Shown here: piece after piece, positions 38,194-46,423 of the stretch | Layout: every line of letters begins with the position of its first letter | Numbering within the stretch: the stretch's first letter is position 1 | Origin: Klebsiella michiganensis | Lineage (GTDB): Bacteria > Pseudomonadota > Gammaproteobacteria > Enterobacterales > Enterobacteriaceae | DNA: 64,000 nt | Assembly: GCF_002925905.1 (NCBI RefSeq) | Contig: NZ_PRDB01000001.1 | Span: forward strand, 1,364,001 to 1,428,000 | Direction: 5' to 3' | The notes under the pieces: model-generated | The model's database searches: none | What the model saw: the letters and a program-made list of their open reading frames with translations, nothing else | Told to the model about the DNA's origin: nothing | Translations under genes and position numbers: made by a program

Positions 38194-38221
38194 CGGTTCA
38201 CCGTCGGTGAACCGCTTTTTT
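38194..38221 (+). terminator. Rho-independent terminator after the DcuA/B-family gene
   Basis: A perfect 9-bp stem CGGTTCACC / GGTGAACCG with a three-base loop is followed by C and six T residues. It separates the catabolic locus from the convergent hutF gene. Confidence 0.93.
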
Positions 38222-38226
38222 CGATA

Positions 38227-39594
38227 TCAGGCTGCAAGATCTTTCATTACCTGAATAAATGCCTGAGAGACAGATTCTTCTTTATGGTGATGCCCATCCT
38301 CAATCACCCAGCGTCCGCCAGTCATCACCGCGGTAATGGGATTAGATGAGCAGGCGAAGATCCAGCGGTTGAGCAGCATCTGGTCTTCTGCGCTGGCGAT
38401 AAAGGGATTCTGGCTATCCAATACGACCAGATCGGCCCGATATCCTACGCTTAGCTGGCCAATGTTTTGGCCCAGCGCTCTGGCGCCGCCTCGTAGCGCC
38501 CCTTGATACAGCACGTTGCCGACGTGAGGCTCGCCTGGGACGATGAGCCGGTTGCGGCGCTGGGCTATCAGGCGCTGCCCGTATTCGAACCAGCGTAAAT
38601 CCTCGCTGACGCTGACGCTAATGTGGCTGTCGGAACCAATTCCCCAGACGCCGTTATGCTCCAGATATTGTGGGCCAGGGAATATGCCATCGCCGAGATT
38701 GGCTTCGGTAGTCAGGCACAGGCCGGCCACCGCACCGGATGTGGCGATCTTCATCGTTTCCTGAGGCGTCAGATGAGTGGCGTGGATCAGGCACCAGCGC
38801 GAATCCACGGGGAGATGGTTGTACAGCCACTCCACCGGGCGCTCGCCGGACCAGGCCAGGCAGTCATCCACCTCTTTTTGCTGTTCAGCAATATGAATAT
38901 GAATCGGCTGCTGGCCAGGATGGCAGGCCAGAATGGCGCCAATCTGCTCCGGCGTAACGGCCCGTAATGAGTGGAAGCACAGACCGGTACGCTGCATTGG
39001 CTCGCCGGCCAGCCGCGATGTGAGCGACTCGTACATTGTCAGGTAGCTGTCGCTATCGTTGATAAAGCGGCGCTGTCCAACGGAGGGCGGCTGCGCGCCA
39101 AACCCGGCGTAACTGTACAGGACGGGCAGCAGCGTCAGGCCGATGCCGGTATGTTTCGCCGCGCTGGCGATACGCAGCGCTAATTCCGTCCGCTCTTCAT
39201 AAGGCGCGCCGCTGCTGCTGTGATGCAGATAGTGGAATTCGGCGACCGAGGTGTACCCGGCTTTGAGCATTTCGATGTACAGATAGCTGGCGATGGTTTC
39301 CAGCTGTTCTGGCGTAATTTTATCTACCAGCCTGTACATCAGATCCCGCCAGGTCCAGAAGCTATCCGACGGGTTTCCCGCCACCTCCGTTAACCCGGCC
39401 ATCGCCCGCTGGAAGGCATGGGAGTGCAGGTTCGGCATACCCGGCACGACGACCCCTTTGATGCGCGTCGCCTGCGGATTCGGCGCTGCGTTCTTTTCCA
39501 GCGCGGTTATGATGCCTTCTTCGGACACGGTTATGCCGACATTATTTGCCCAGCCATCAGGCAACAGCGCTTTTTCTGCCAACCAGACTGCCAT
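38227..39594 (-). CDS. hutF: Formimidoylglutamate deiminase, HutF
   Basis: A 455-residue amidohydrolase that deaminates N-formimino-L-glutamate to N-formyl-L-glutamate plus ammonia. Metal-ligand motifs are NLHSHAFQRAM (His57, His59), IHIHIAEQ (about 230-237), IHATHL and GIGSDSHIS. It defines the Pseudomonas-type branch of histidine breakdown, where HutG then releases formate. It is divergent from hutC, and HutC-type palindromes fill the space between them (39618-39646). Confidence 0.93.
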   Translation of the reverse strand: MAVWLAEKALLPDGWANNVGITVSEEGIITALEKNAAPNPQATRIKGVVVPGMPNLHSHAFQRAMAGLTEVAGNPSDSFWTWRDLMYRLVDKITPEQLETIASYLYIEMLKAGYTSVAEFHYLHHSSSGAPYEERTELALRIASAAKHTGIGLTLLPVLYSYAGFGAQPPSVGQRRFINDSDSYLTMYESLTSRLAGEPMQRTGLCFHSLRAVTPEQIGAILACHPGQQPIHIHIAEQQKEVDDCLAWSGERPVEWLYNHLPVDSRWCLIHATHLTPQETMKIATSGAVAGLCLTTEANLGDGIFPGPQYLEHNGVWGIGSDSHISVSVSEDLRWFEYGQRLIAQRRNRLIVPGEPHVGNVLYQGALRGGARALGQNIGQLSVGYRADLVVLDSQNPFIASAEDQMLLNRWIFACSSNPITAVMTGGRWVIEDGHHHKEESVSQAFIQVMKDLAA

Positions 39595-39617
39595 TTTACC
39601 ACCTTATTATCAGTGCT

Positions 39618-39646
39618 AATGTATATACATGTACATATATATACAT
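39618..39646. promoter_or_regulatory. HutC-type operator(s) between hutF and hutC
   Basis: Two overlapping palindromes, TGTATATACA and TGTACATATATATACA, occupy the divergent promoter. The TGTA-N2-TACA core matches the operators before the ABC-transporter operon and hutU. Confidence 0.75.
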
Positions 39647-39696
39647 CTAACAGGTCATAGAGTAAACTGACAACGTCAGCATATGAGGAATGGTTA

Positions 39697-40458
39697 ATGG
39701 CGCGTAACGACCTGTCAAATTCGGATTCCATGGATGAGTTACTTGAACATCCCGCCCCCTTTTATGAAAGGGTAAAGGCCATGATCAAAACCAAGATCCA
39801 CAGCGGGGCATGGCCCGCGAATTACCGTGTTCCTTCTGAAAGCGAGCTGGTCACGCTGTTTGGCTATAGCAGAATGACGATTAACCGCGCGTTGCGAGAA
39901 CTGACCGCGGAGGGCTTGCTGGTGCGGATGCAGGGGGTCGGTACTTTTGTCGCCGAAATTCGCGGCCAGTCGGCGCTGCTGGACATTAACAATATCGCTG
40001 ACGAAATCGCCAGCCGTGGCCACCGCCACCACGCCAGAGTCTTCAGACTGACGGAAATCGAAGCCGATGCCCAGCAGGCGTTCAGCTTTGGCATGCAGCA
40101 GGGTTGCGGTCTGTACCATTCGCTGATTTGCCATTATGAAAATGGCGTACCGGTTATGCTGGAAGACCGACTGGTGAATATGCAGGTTGTGCCGGACTAC
40201 CTGCAGCAGGATTTTACACGTATCACGCCGAACGCCTATCTCTCCTCAATTGCGCCGATTGTTGAAGGCGAACACGTTATTGAAGCGGTCAACGTCACGC
40301 GGGCCGAGTGTGTTTACCTGGAAATTGATGAACATACGCCTTGTCTGCTGGTCAATCGTCGGACGTGGACCGGCCGTCAGGAGAAGAAAATCGTCACCAG
40401 CGTGCGCCTGGTCTATCCCGGTCCGCGTTACCGCCTGGAAGGGAGCATGCGCAAATGA
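39697..40458 (+). CDS. hutC: HutC, GntR/HutC-family repressor of histidine utilisation
   Basis: A 253-residue repressor. The GntR winged helix is YRVPSESELVTLFGYSRMTINRALRELTAEGLLVR (about 43-78). The UTRA ligand domain follows, with CGLYHSLICHYENGVPVMLEDRLVN and the C-terminal TSVRLVYPGPRYRLEG typical of HutC. Urocanate is the inducer in characterised HutC proteins. It is divergent from hutF and overlaps hutD by 4 bases. Confidence 0.94.
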   Translation: MARNDLSNSDSMDELLEHPAPFYERVKAMIKTKIHSGAWPANYRVPSESELVTLFGYSRMTINRALRELTAEGLLVRMQGVGTFVAEIRGQSALLDINNIADEIASRGHRHHARVFRLTEIEADAQQAFSFGMQQGCGLYHSLICHYENGVPVMLEDRLVNMQVVPDYLQQDFTRITPNAYLSSIAPIVEGEHVIEAVNVTRAECVYLEIDEHTPCLLVNRRTWTGRQEKKIVTSVRLVYPGPRYRLEGSMRK

Positions 40459-41012
40459 TCCGTCTGCTCCCTGCCGGGTTGTATACGGAAATGCCCTGGA
40501 AAAACGGCCAGGGCGTGACGCGCGAAGTGGCCCGCTATCCGGAAGGGGGGGAATATGACTGGCGTATATCCCTGGCGACCATTCGCCAGCCTGGTCCGTT
40601 CTCCGCATTTCCCGGCTACCTGCGCAATATCAGCGTGCTGGAAGGCGGCGGGATGTACCTGACAATCGATGGGCAGCGCAGCGCATTGATTGCGCCTTTC
40701 CAGGCGCTGGGGTTTAACGGCGCGAGCGGCGTATCCTGTGAGATTGTCGGCGGCCCGCTGCTGGATTTTAATGTGATTTACCGGGAAGCCGCTCTGCGGG
40801 CGACGGTGAGCTGGTGCGGGGCGGGGACGTGGTCGCATCAGGGCGGACTGCGGATATTGTTTAATGCCGGGCCCGCGTTGCGGGTGAGCGTCGGCGACCA
40901 ACGCTATTTACTGGGACATTACGACAGCCTGCTGGTGGATGAAGCGGTGGCGCTGGTTATCCAGGACTCTCCGGGCGCGCGTCTGGCCCGCATCACGCTG
41001 ATTCCCCTTTAA
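40455..41012 (+). CDS. hutD: HutD-family cupin-like protein
   Basis: A 185-residue protein of the HutD family, a bicupin that in Pseudomonas fluorescens seems to limit the upper level of hut activity. I start it at ATG 40455, which overlaps the hutC stop in ATGA, so translation is coupled. The N-terminus IRLLPAGLYTEMPWKNGQGVTREVARYPEG and the segment WRISLATIRQPGPFSAFPGYLR match the family. A hairpin (41016-41038) follows before the convergent lyase gene. Confidence 0.92.
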   Translation: MIRLLPAGLYTEMPWKNGQGVTREVARYPEGGEYDWRISLATIRQPGPFSAFPGYLRNISVLEGGGMYLTIDGQRSALIAPFQALGFNGASGVSCEIVGGPLLDFNVIYREAALRATVSWCGAGTWSHQGGLRILFNAGPALRVSVGDQRYLLGHYDSLLVDEAVALVIQDSPGARLARITLIPL

Positions 41013-41015
41013 TCA

Positions 41016-41038
41016 CGCCGCAGGTTCCTCCTGCGGCG
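41016..41038. terminator. Hairpin between convergent hutD and the lyase gene
   Basis: CGCCGCAG / CTGCGGCG forms an 8-bp stem with a seven-base loop. There is no T run on either strand, so it is a weak terminator candidate. Confidence 0.5.
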
Positions 41039-41045
41039 CCTGTTG

Positions 41046-42578
41046 TCACTCCTCTTCGCACAATGCCTGCAGCATCGCGCTGAGTTCGCCCTGATTAATC
41101 AGGGCGCGTAGCGCGTGTATATCGGGGTAGAGCAGCGTATCTTTATCCCGGAACGGCACCGCCTGACGCACTCTCTCCAGCGTCGCCTCGCTGCCCACGG
41201 CGGCACGCAGCGGGCGATGGAACTCCAGCGCCTGACAGGCGCACAGCAGTTCGATGGCGACGATGTCCACGGCGTTTTCTACCGCCTTAAGCGCTTTACG
41301 TGCGGCGGCAACCCCCATGCTGACATGATCTTCCTGACCGGCGCAGGTGGATACCGTGTGGATACTGGCCGGGCCGGCCAGACTGCGGTTATCGCCCGCC
41401 AGCGCAGCGGCGACGTAGGGTGGGATCATCATCCCGGAGTACCCCGAATCCGGCGAGATAAGAAAGGCCGGCAGCCCGCTGAGATGCGTATTGGTTATTC
41501 GGTCGCAACGGGCCTGGGAAGCGGTGCTCAACTGGGCAATCGCAACGGCCAGCGCATCCAGCGCCAGCGCCGTTGGCGCACCGTGACCGTTGCCCCCTGG
41601 CATCACGATAAGCCTGTCTTCTTCTACCAGAAACAGCGGATTATCGGTCACCGAATTGAGTTCGATGGTCATAATCTGTCGACAGTGGGTCAGCTGGTCG
41701 CGCACCGCGCCGTGGATCTGGGGGATACAGCGTAAACTAAGCGCGTCCTGAACCCGGTGGTCGCGATAACGCGCCAGGATCTCGCTGCCTTTCAGCAGGC
41801 GGCGCAGGTTTTGCGCGGTTTCCTGCTGTCCGGGATGAGGGCGCAGGGCGTGCAGGCGGGCATCGTAGCCGCGCGTATTGCCCCGCATGGCCTCGAGGCA
41901 CATCCCGCCCGCCATATCGGCGACGGGGAGCAGACGCTGGAAATCCGCCACGGCCAGGCAGCCCAGCGCGGTGATCTCATAGGTGCCGCCGACCAACGCG
42001 TGACCCTCTCTGGGACCGGGAACATAGGGCGGGATACCCGCCCGCGTCAGCGCCTGTTGCGCCGGCAGCAGTTCTCCCTGATACCAGCATTTGCCCTCGC
42101 CGAAGACCGCAAGGCCGATATGGGCGGTGGCAATCAGGTAACCGACGGAGCCGCCGGCGGGTGACCACGGCGTGACCTGACGGTTCAACATATCGGCGAT
42201 ACGCTGCGCCAGCGCCGGGGTAACGCCGCTGTATCCCTGCAGCAGGGATTTTAACGTCACCGCCATCATGGCCCGCACTTCACGCACCGTCAGGTCCGGA
42301 CCGACTCCGCAGGCGTGGCTGCGCAGCATATTCAGCTGAGTATCCGTCATCCTGTCCGGGGACAGCCGGGTGGTGACCAGATCGCCGACGCCGGTCGTCA
42401 GCCCGTAGATTACCTGGCCTTGTTCAATGGCGCGCTGAATACGGCTGCTGACCCGCGCCATATTATCCAGCGCGGCCTTCTCCAGCGCGATCGGCGCGCC
42501 GTCGGCAATCCGCACTATCTCATCCACAGTACCCGGTGCCTGCCCGAGGGTAATGCTGCCGTTCAGAGGAGTTGTCAT
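41046..42578 (-). CDS. HutH-like aromatic amino acid lyase lacking the MIO triad
   Basis: A 510-residue member of the histidine/phenylalanine ammonia-lyase family. Conserved parts: Tyr58 in YGLTTGVG, SHACGVG near 87, Arg283 in QDALSLRC, ELNSVTDNPLF near 306 and QEDHVSMG (415-422). The canonical GSVGASGDLAPLAH is GSVGYLIATAH here (143-153), so the Ala-Ser-Gly that cyclises to the MIO electrophile is exactly absent. The Asn of NGTQ is also gone (GGTY, 197-200). A normal histidine ammonia-lyase reaction is therefore unlikely; elimination of a better leaving group such as trimethylamine, as in ergothionase, is my inference. It is the last gene of an ABC importer operon, 10 bases after the binding-protein gene. 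Confidence 0.9.
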   Translation of the reverse strand: MTTPLNGSITLGQAPGTVDEIVRIADGAPIALEKAALDNMARVSSRIQRAIEQGQVIYGLTTGVGDLVTTRLSPDRMTDTQLNMLRSHACGVGPDLTVREVRAMMAVTLKSLLQGYSGVTPALAQRIADMLNRQVTPWSPAGGSVGYLIATAHIGLAVFGEGKCWYQGELLPAQQALTRAGIPPYVPGPREGHALVGGTYEITALGCLAVADFQRLLPVADMAGGMCLEAMRGNTRGYDARLHALRPHPGQQETAQNLRRLLKGSEILARYRDHRVQDALSLRCIPQIHGAVRDQLTHCRQIMTIELNSVTDNPLFLVEEDRLIVMPGGNGHGAPTALALDALAVAIAQLSTASQARCDRITNTHLSGLPAFLISPDSGYSGMMIPPYVAAALAGDNRSLAGPASIHTVSTCAGQEDHVSMGVAAARKALKAVENAVDIVAIELLCACQALEFHRPLRAAVGSEATLERVRQAVPFRDKDTLLYPDIHALRALINQGELSAMLQALCEEE

Positions 42579-42588
42579 GTCTGCGACC

Positions 42589-43464
42589 TTATTGGCTAAA
42601 TCCGTGTTTTACCAGCCACTGATGCGCGATATCGTCGATGCTGACAAATTCGGCAATTTTCTCGTTCATGTCGATCAGATCTTCAGTCGTTAGCTGAGCA
42701 GAGACTTTATTCAGCGTGGTGGTCACGGCGTCATTCAGCGCTTCACTGGCGACGATTGGCACAATATTTTGCGCCGCGAACAGATGTTTTGTGTCTTCCA
42801 GCACGACAAGGCGATCTTTTTTGATTGCTGGCGAGGTTGAAAGCAGATCGGCGACCTGGACCTGGTTATTTTTCATGGCGCTGAGCGTCAGCGGCCCGCC
42901 GACGTCCAGCACTTTAAAACTCTTAAAGTTCAGCCCGTACACGTCGCGCAGGCCGGAGAGCCCCTCATGGCGGGTTTTCCATTCCGCCGGGCCGCCCAGC
43001 ACCAGTTGGCTGGCAACAGGCTGTAAATCGGCGATGGTTTTCAGTTTATATTTATCGGCGGTTTTCTGCGTCACGGCCAGAACGTCGATATCCTGAGCCT
43101 GGGAGATCTGCAGCATTTTAACTTTCTCCGGCAGCTTAGCGGCCAGCTCTCTGGCGACGTCCTCACTACCGTGTGCCGCATTTTTCGCATCCAGATAGCT
43201 CAACAGCGCGCCGCTGTATTCCGGGATCAGCGTGATGGAACCGTCCAGCAGCGCCGGGATATACACTTCGCGGCTGCCGATGTTCAGCTTTTTCTCCACC
43301 GGGATATTTTGCGCTTCTAACGCACCCGCATAAATGGTGCCCAGCAGTTGGCTTTCCGGGAAGTCTGCAGAACCGACAATGACTTTCGGCGCGGCCCAGG
43401 CCGATGAGGTCGCCGACAGCAGCAGCGCTGAACACAGCGTCAAAATACTTTTTTTCATATTCAT
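42589..43464 (-). CDS. Periplasmic binding protein, glycine-betaine (OpuAC/OsmX-like) type
   Basis: A 291-residue exported binding protein with signal peptide ILTLCSALLLSATSSAWA. The mature start KVIVGSADFPESQLLGTIYAGALEAQNIPVEKK and the LIPEYSGALLSYLD segment place it in the OpuC/OsmX/YehZ group, whose members bind quaternary ammonium compounds in an aromatic cage. Its gene lies between two permease genes and the MIO-less lyase gene. The ligand is probably an imidazole compound with a trimethylammonium group (inference from the neighbours), but histidine or a betaine is possible. Confidence 0.88.
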   Translation of the reverse strand: MNMKKSILTLCSALLLSATSSAWAAPKVIVGSADFPESQLLGTIYAGALEAQNIPVEKKLNIGSREVYIPALLDGSITLIPEYSGALLSYLDAKNAAHGSEDVARELAAKLPEKVKMLQISQAQDIDVLAVTQKTADKYKLKTIADLQPVASQLVLGGPAEWKTRHEGLSGLRDVYGLNFKSFKVLDVGGPLTLSAMKNNQVQVADLLSTSPAIKKDRLVVLEDTKHLFAAQNIVPIVASEALNDAVTTTLNKVSAQLTTEDLIDMNEKIAEFVSIDDIAHQWLVKHGFSQ

Positions 43465-43494
43465 TGAGGTATCCTTTTGAGCAGTGGAATGAGG

Positions 43495-44175
43495 TTATGG
43501 GTTTTTAATACGCCGGGTAATACCGGGTGAAACGACTATTTTTTGCGAGAAAGAGAACAAGCAGTCGATCAGTAAAGCCAGTAGCGCCACCAGCATGGCG
43601 CCGGCGATCATCTGGCTGAAATCGTTCGCCGCGCGTCCGTCAATAATCAGACGTCCGAATCCCCCCAGCGAGACATAGGCTGCGATGGTGGCGGTGGAAA
43701 TAATCTGCAACGTGGCGCTGCGCACGCCGGAGAGGATCAGCGGAAGCGCGCAGGGCAACTCCACCTGTAGCAGGATCTGCAGCCGCGTCATCCCCATGCC
43801 GCGAGCGGCATCAAGGACATAGGGATCGAGCGCGCGAATACCCGCATGCACACCCAGCGCAATCGGCGGGAGCGCCAGCGCCACCAGCACCAGAATACAG
43901 GGCAGAATAAAGGCCATATCGGACTCAAACTCGCCGGAAAGTAAAATCACCAGCAGAATAATCAGCCCAAATGAGGGCAGGGAGCGCAGGGCGTTGGTGG
44001 TACCGATGAGCAGGCCTTCCCCTTTACCGGTATGGCCGGTGTAGCAGCCGACGGGAAACGCGATGATAAAGGCGATCGCCAGAGCGACAGCGCTATAGCT
44101 GATGTGCTGCGCCAGAAGGGGGAAAATGCCGCCCTCACCAAACCAGTGGATGGGATCCATAAACCAGGTAAGCAT
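43495..44175 (-). CDS. ABC permease, betaine/OpuCB-OsmY type
   Basis: A 226-residue inner-membrane permease with about six helices. It contains the cytoplasmic coupling motif DAARGMGMTRLQILLQVELPCALPLILSGVRSA, with the EAA-like loop around residues 132-150. This form is usual in OpuC/Osm-type importers. It starts 3 bases after the first permease gene and lies 31 bases before the binding-protein gene, so the importer has two permeases, one ATPase and one binding protein. Confidence 0.88.
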   Translation of the reverse strand: MLTWFMDPIHWFGEGGIFPLLAQHISYSAVALAIAFIIAFPVGCYTGHTGKGEGLLIGTTNALRSLPSFGLIILLVILLSGEFESDMAFILPCILVLVALALPPIALGVHAGIRALDPYVLDAARGMGMTRLQILLQVELPCALPLILSGVRSATLQIISTATIAAYVSLGGFGRLIIDGRAANDFSQMIAGAMLVALLALLIDCLFSFSQKIVVSPGITRRIKNP

Positions 44176-44177
44176 AA

Positions 44178-44822
44178 TTATCCTCTCTGAGGTTGCCAGC
44201 GGCTGAGTTGACGAGTGGCGTAAACCACCAGCATATCCAGCAGCAGCGCCAGAATGATGCTGAGCGCGATCCCGGCGATGATGGGCGTCAGAAATTGCAG
44301 CTGGAAGCCCAGGGTAAACAGCGAGCCGAGCTGCGGTGCGCCAATTAATGCCGCGACGGAAACGATACTGACGTTAGACACCACGGCAACGCGCAGGCCG
44401 GAACCAATCACCGGCACGGCCAGCGGCAGGTCGATCTGGAAAAACTGCTGAGCGGGTTTATACCCGAGCGCTGCCGCGGACTGACGGGTATCGGCCGATA
44501 CGGAGTCCAGCCCGTCGCAGACGGTGCGAACCAGTAGCGCAAAGCTGTAGATGGTCAGTGCGACCACAACATTAATGGGGTCCAGAATCTGCGTGTGGAG
44601 CAGCGGGGGCAGCAGCACAAACAGCGCCAGTGACGGAATGGTATAGAGTAGGCCAAACAGGTTAACGATCGCCGACTTGACCGATGGCAGGTGGTGAATG
44701 CCCCAGCCGACAGGGATCGCCAGAATTAACCCTATCACTACCGGCACAATTGAGAGATAACTGTGCCAGAGAAACAGGTTGAAGATTTTATCGCTCTGCG
44801 CCCATAGCCAATCGAATCTCAT
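44178..44822 (-). CDS. ABC permease, betaine/OsmW type
   Basis: A 214-residue permease with about five to six helices and the coupling motif VSADTRQSAAALGYKPAQQFFQIDLPLAVPVIGSGLRVA. It overlaps the ATPase gene by 4 bases. Together with the second permease, which is a different sequence, it should form a heterodimeric channel, as in OsmVWXY and OpuC. Confidence 0.88.
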   Translation of the reverse strand: MRFDWLWAQSDKIFNLFLWHSYLSIVPVVIGLILAIPVGWGIHHLPSVKSAIVNLFGLLYTIPSLALFVLLPPLLHTQILDPINVVVALTIYSFALLVRTVCDGLDSVSADTRQSAAALGYKPAQQFFQIDLPLAVPVIGSGLRVAVVSNVSIVSVAALIGAPQLGSLFTLGFQLQFLTPIIAGIALSIILALLLDMLVVYATRQLSRWQPQRG

Positions 44823-45916
44823 GCTCCCTCCTGGCGCGTGGATTTACACATGTCGAGTACTTGATCGAGGTGGATGGTCCCCAGCGGGATTTGCCGTTCA
44901 TCGACGATCACGGCCCGGTGGTTGGGCGAGCTCAGCGCAGCGTCCAGCAAATGGCGCAACGGGCTCCCCTGCTGGTGGAACGTCGCCCCCAGATTGATGT
45001 TGTCGTGGGTAATTGCTGTTGCCGGCTGATGGGTGTCGAACCAGCCAAACGCTTTGCCGTTTTGGGTAACCAGCAGCCAGCGGTCGATGGCCATCTCTTT
45101 GGCCTGCTCGAAGGAACAGTCCAGCTCGGCATAGGGCTCGTTGCGTAACCCGGTTTCTGTGTCGGCGGCGTGGAAACTCAGTTTGCGATAGCCTCTGTCT
45201 TTGCCGATAAAGTCCGCCACAAAGGCGTTTTGCGGCGTATTGAGCAGTTCGCCTGGGGAGGCCATCTGCGCCAGCTTGCCGCCAGGTTTAAGTACCGCGA
45301 CCAGGTCGCCGAGCTTCATGGCTTCATCAATATCGTGAGTGACCATAATGATGGTTTTGCTCACCTCTTTCTGAATACGCAAAAACTCTTCCTGCAGCTG
45401 TTCGCGGACCACCGGGTCGACCGCGCTGAACGGTTCGTCCATCAACATAAACTCCGGGTCTGCCGCCAGGGCGCGGGCAACGCCCACGCGCTGCTGCTGG
45501 CCTCCGGAAAGCTGCCAGGGGAAGCGTTTGGCGATTTGCGGATCCAGACCGACGACTTCCAGTAATTCCCCGGCTCTGGCTCTGGCTTTACTTTTGGCGG
45601 CGCCGTTGAGAATCGCGGTGGTGGCAATGTTGTCGATAATGTTTTTATGGGGGAATAAACCTGCATTTTGAATGACATAGCCAATACGGCGGCGCAGTTG
45701 CACGATATCCATTTGCTCGGTGGCTTCGCCGTTAAGCAGGATCCGGCCCGATGACGGTTCCACTAACCGGTTAATCATCCGCAATGAGGTGGTTTTTCCA
45801 CAGCCCGAAGGGCCGACAAATACCGTAATTTTGCCCCCCGGCGCTACCAGGCTAAGGCCATCTACTACGACCGAACCGTTGTCGTAGTGCTTAGTCACAT
45901 TCTGGAAGGTAATCAT
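44819..45916 (-). CDS. ABC transporter ATPase with C-terminal CBS-like domain, betaine type
   Basis: A 365-residue ATPase. I start it at MITFQNVTKHYDNG (45916); the frame stays open upstream to 46042, but that part lacks ABC features and covers the operator. Walker A is GPSGCGKTT (35-43), the signature LSGGQQQR (136-143), and Walker B FMLMDEP (156-162). The C-terminal 120 residues resemble a CBS pair, including RAVIVDERQIPLGTIHLDQVLD. This architecture is that of OpuCA/OsmV. It is the first gene of the five-gene operon, and a HutC-like palindrome lies 78 bases upstream. Confidence 0.9.
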   Translation of the reverse strand: MITFQNVTKHYDNGSVVVDGLSLVAPGGKITVFVGPSGCGKTTSLRMINRLVEPSSGRILLNGEATEQMDIVQLRRRIGYVIQNAGLFPHKNIIDNIATTAILNGAAKSKARARAGELLEVVGLDPQIAKRFPWQLSGGQQQRVGVARALAADPEFMLMDEPFSAVDPVVREQLQEEFLRIQKEVSKTIIMVTHDIDEAMKLGDLVAVLKPGGKLAQMASPGELLNTPQNAFVADFIGKDRGYRKLSFHAADTETGLRNEPYAELDCSFEQAKEMAIDRWLLVTQNGKAFGWFDTHQPATAITHDNINLGATFHQQGSPLRHLLDAALSSPNHRAVIVDERQIPLGTIHLDQVLDMCKSTRQEGA

Positions 45917-45993
45917 CTTCACGCCTCTGATTGTTGTGTGTGGTGTTCCCGAATACAGGGGAGTCACGCGACAAAATGCTGCTATGTATAATC

Positions 45994-46005
45994 TTGTATG
46001 TACAA
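45994..46005 (-). promoter_or_regulatory. HutC-type operator before the ABC importer/lyase operon
   Basis: TTGTATGTACAA is a perfect-arm palindrome (TTGTA-TG-TACAA). It shares the TGTA-N2-TACA core with the sites before hutF/hutC and hutU. It lies about 80 bases upstream of the ATPase start, which suggests control of this operon by HutC. Confidence 0.7.
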
Positions 46006-46423
46006 CTAGCAAAACTTGTGCCACTGCCAGAGGGATATGCAATGAAATGGTTATTTTGTTATTTTAAAACAATTACTTATAGTGTATTTGCGTTATCTGG
46101 TACTGCCGTCTATGGCGAGATAAGAAGTCATGACGAGATAGAAAATTCACTAGTGTTATCTTTTTGTGATGTTTTAGTGCACAAAAATAAGGCGAAGAGC
46201 TGTATTTTTGCACCAAAATGGCCCATCATCACGGTGTGTTCACGAGTGTATAGCGCAGTATGTCCTTCTGTTTTTATGTTAATTTGTTGAATTTTATTGG
46301 TTTTATAAATTAATTTCTAACCTGGCATCCAATATGCTTATCATGTATATACAATTAAAATGCAAATAACAAAACTAACAATTAATTAACATATGACAGG
46401 TAACGGATAAGAAGGTAAAGCGC
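46006..46423. promoter_or_regulatory. AT-rich divergent control region before hutU
   Basis: About 400 bases of clearly AT-rich sequence between the divergent ATPase and hutU genes. A 119-codon frame at 45931-46290 spans it, but its composition and lack of a ribosome site argue against a gene. It should carry both promoters; the two palindromes are listed separately. Confidence 0.5.
46344..46353 (+). promoter_or_regulatory. HutC-type operator before hutU
   Basis: TGTATATACA is a perfect palindrome 71 bases before the hutU start and is identical to the left core before hutC. Confidence 0.72.

Noticed and set aside
41046..42578. Ordinary histidine ammonia-lyase HutH
   Set aside because: The MIO-forming Ala-Ser-Gly triad and the NGTQ Asn are absent, and the surrounding bases show no frameshift that would restore them.
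45931..46290. 119-codon plus-strand frame before hutU
   Set aside because: It overlaps the ATPase start and the HutC-like operator, has no ribosome site, and its protein looks like random translation of AT-rich DNA.
39600..46400. Short repeated TGTATATACA sequences as a CRISPR or satellite repeat
   Set aside because: The copies are few, sit in promoters and are palindromic, which fits operators better.
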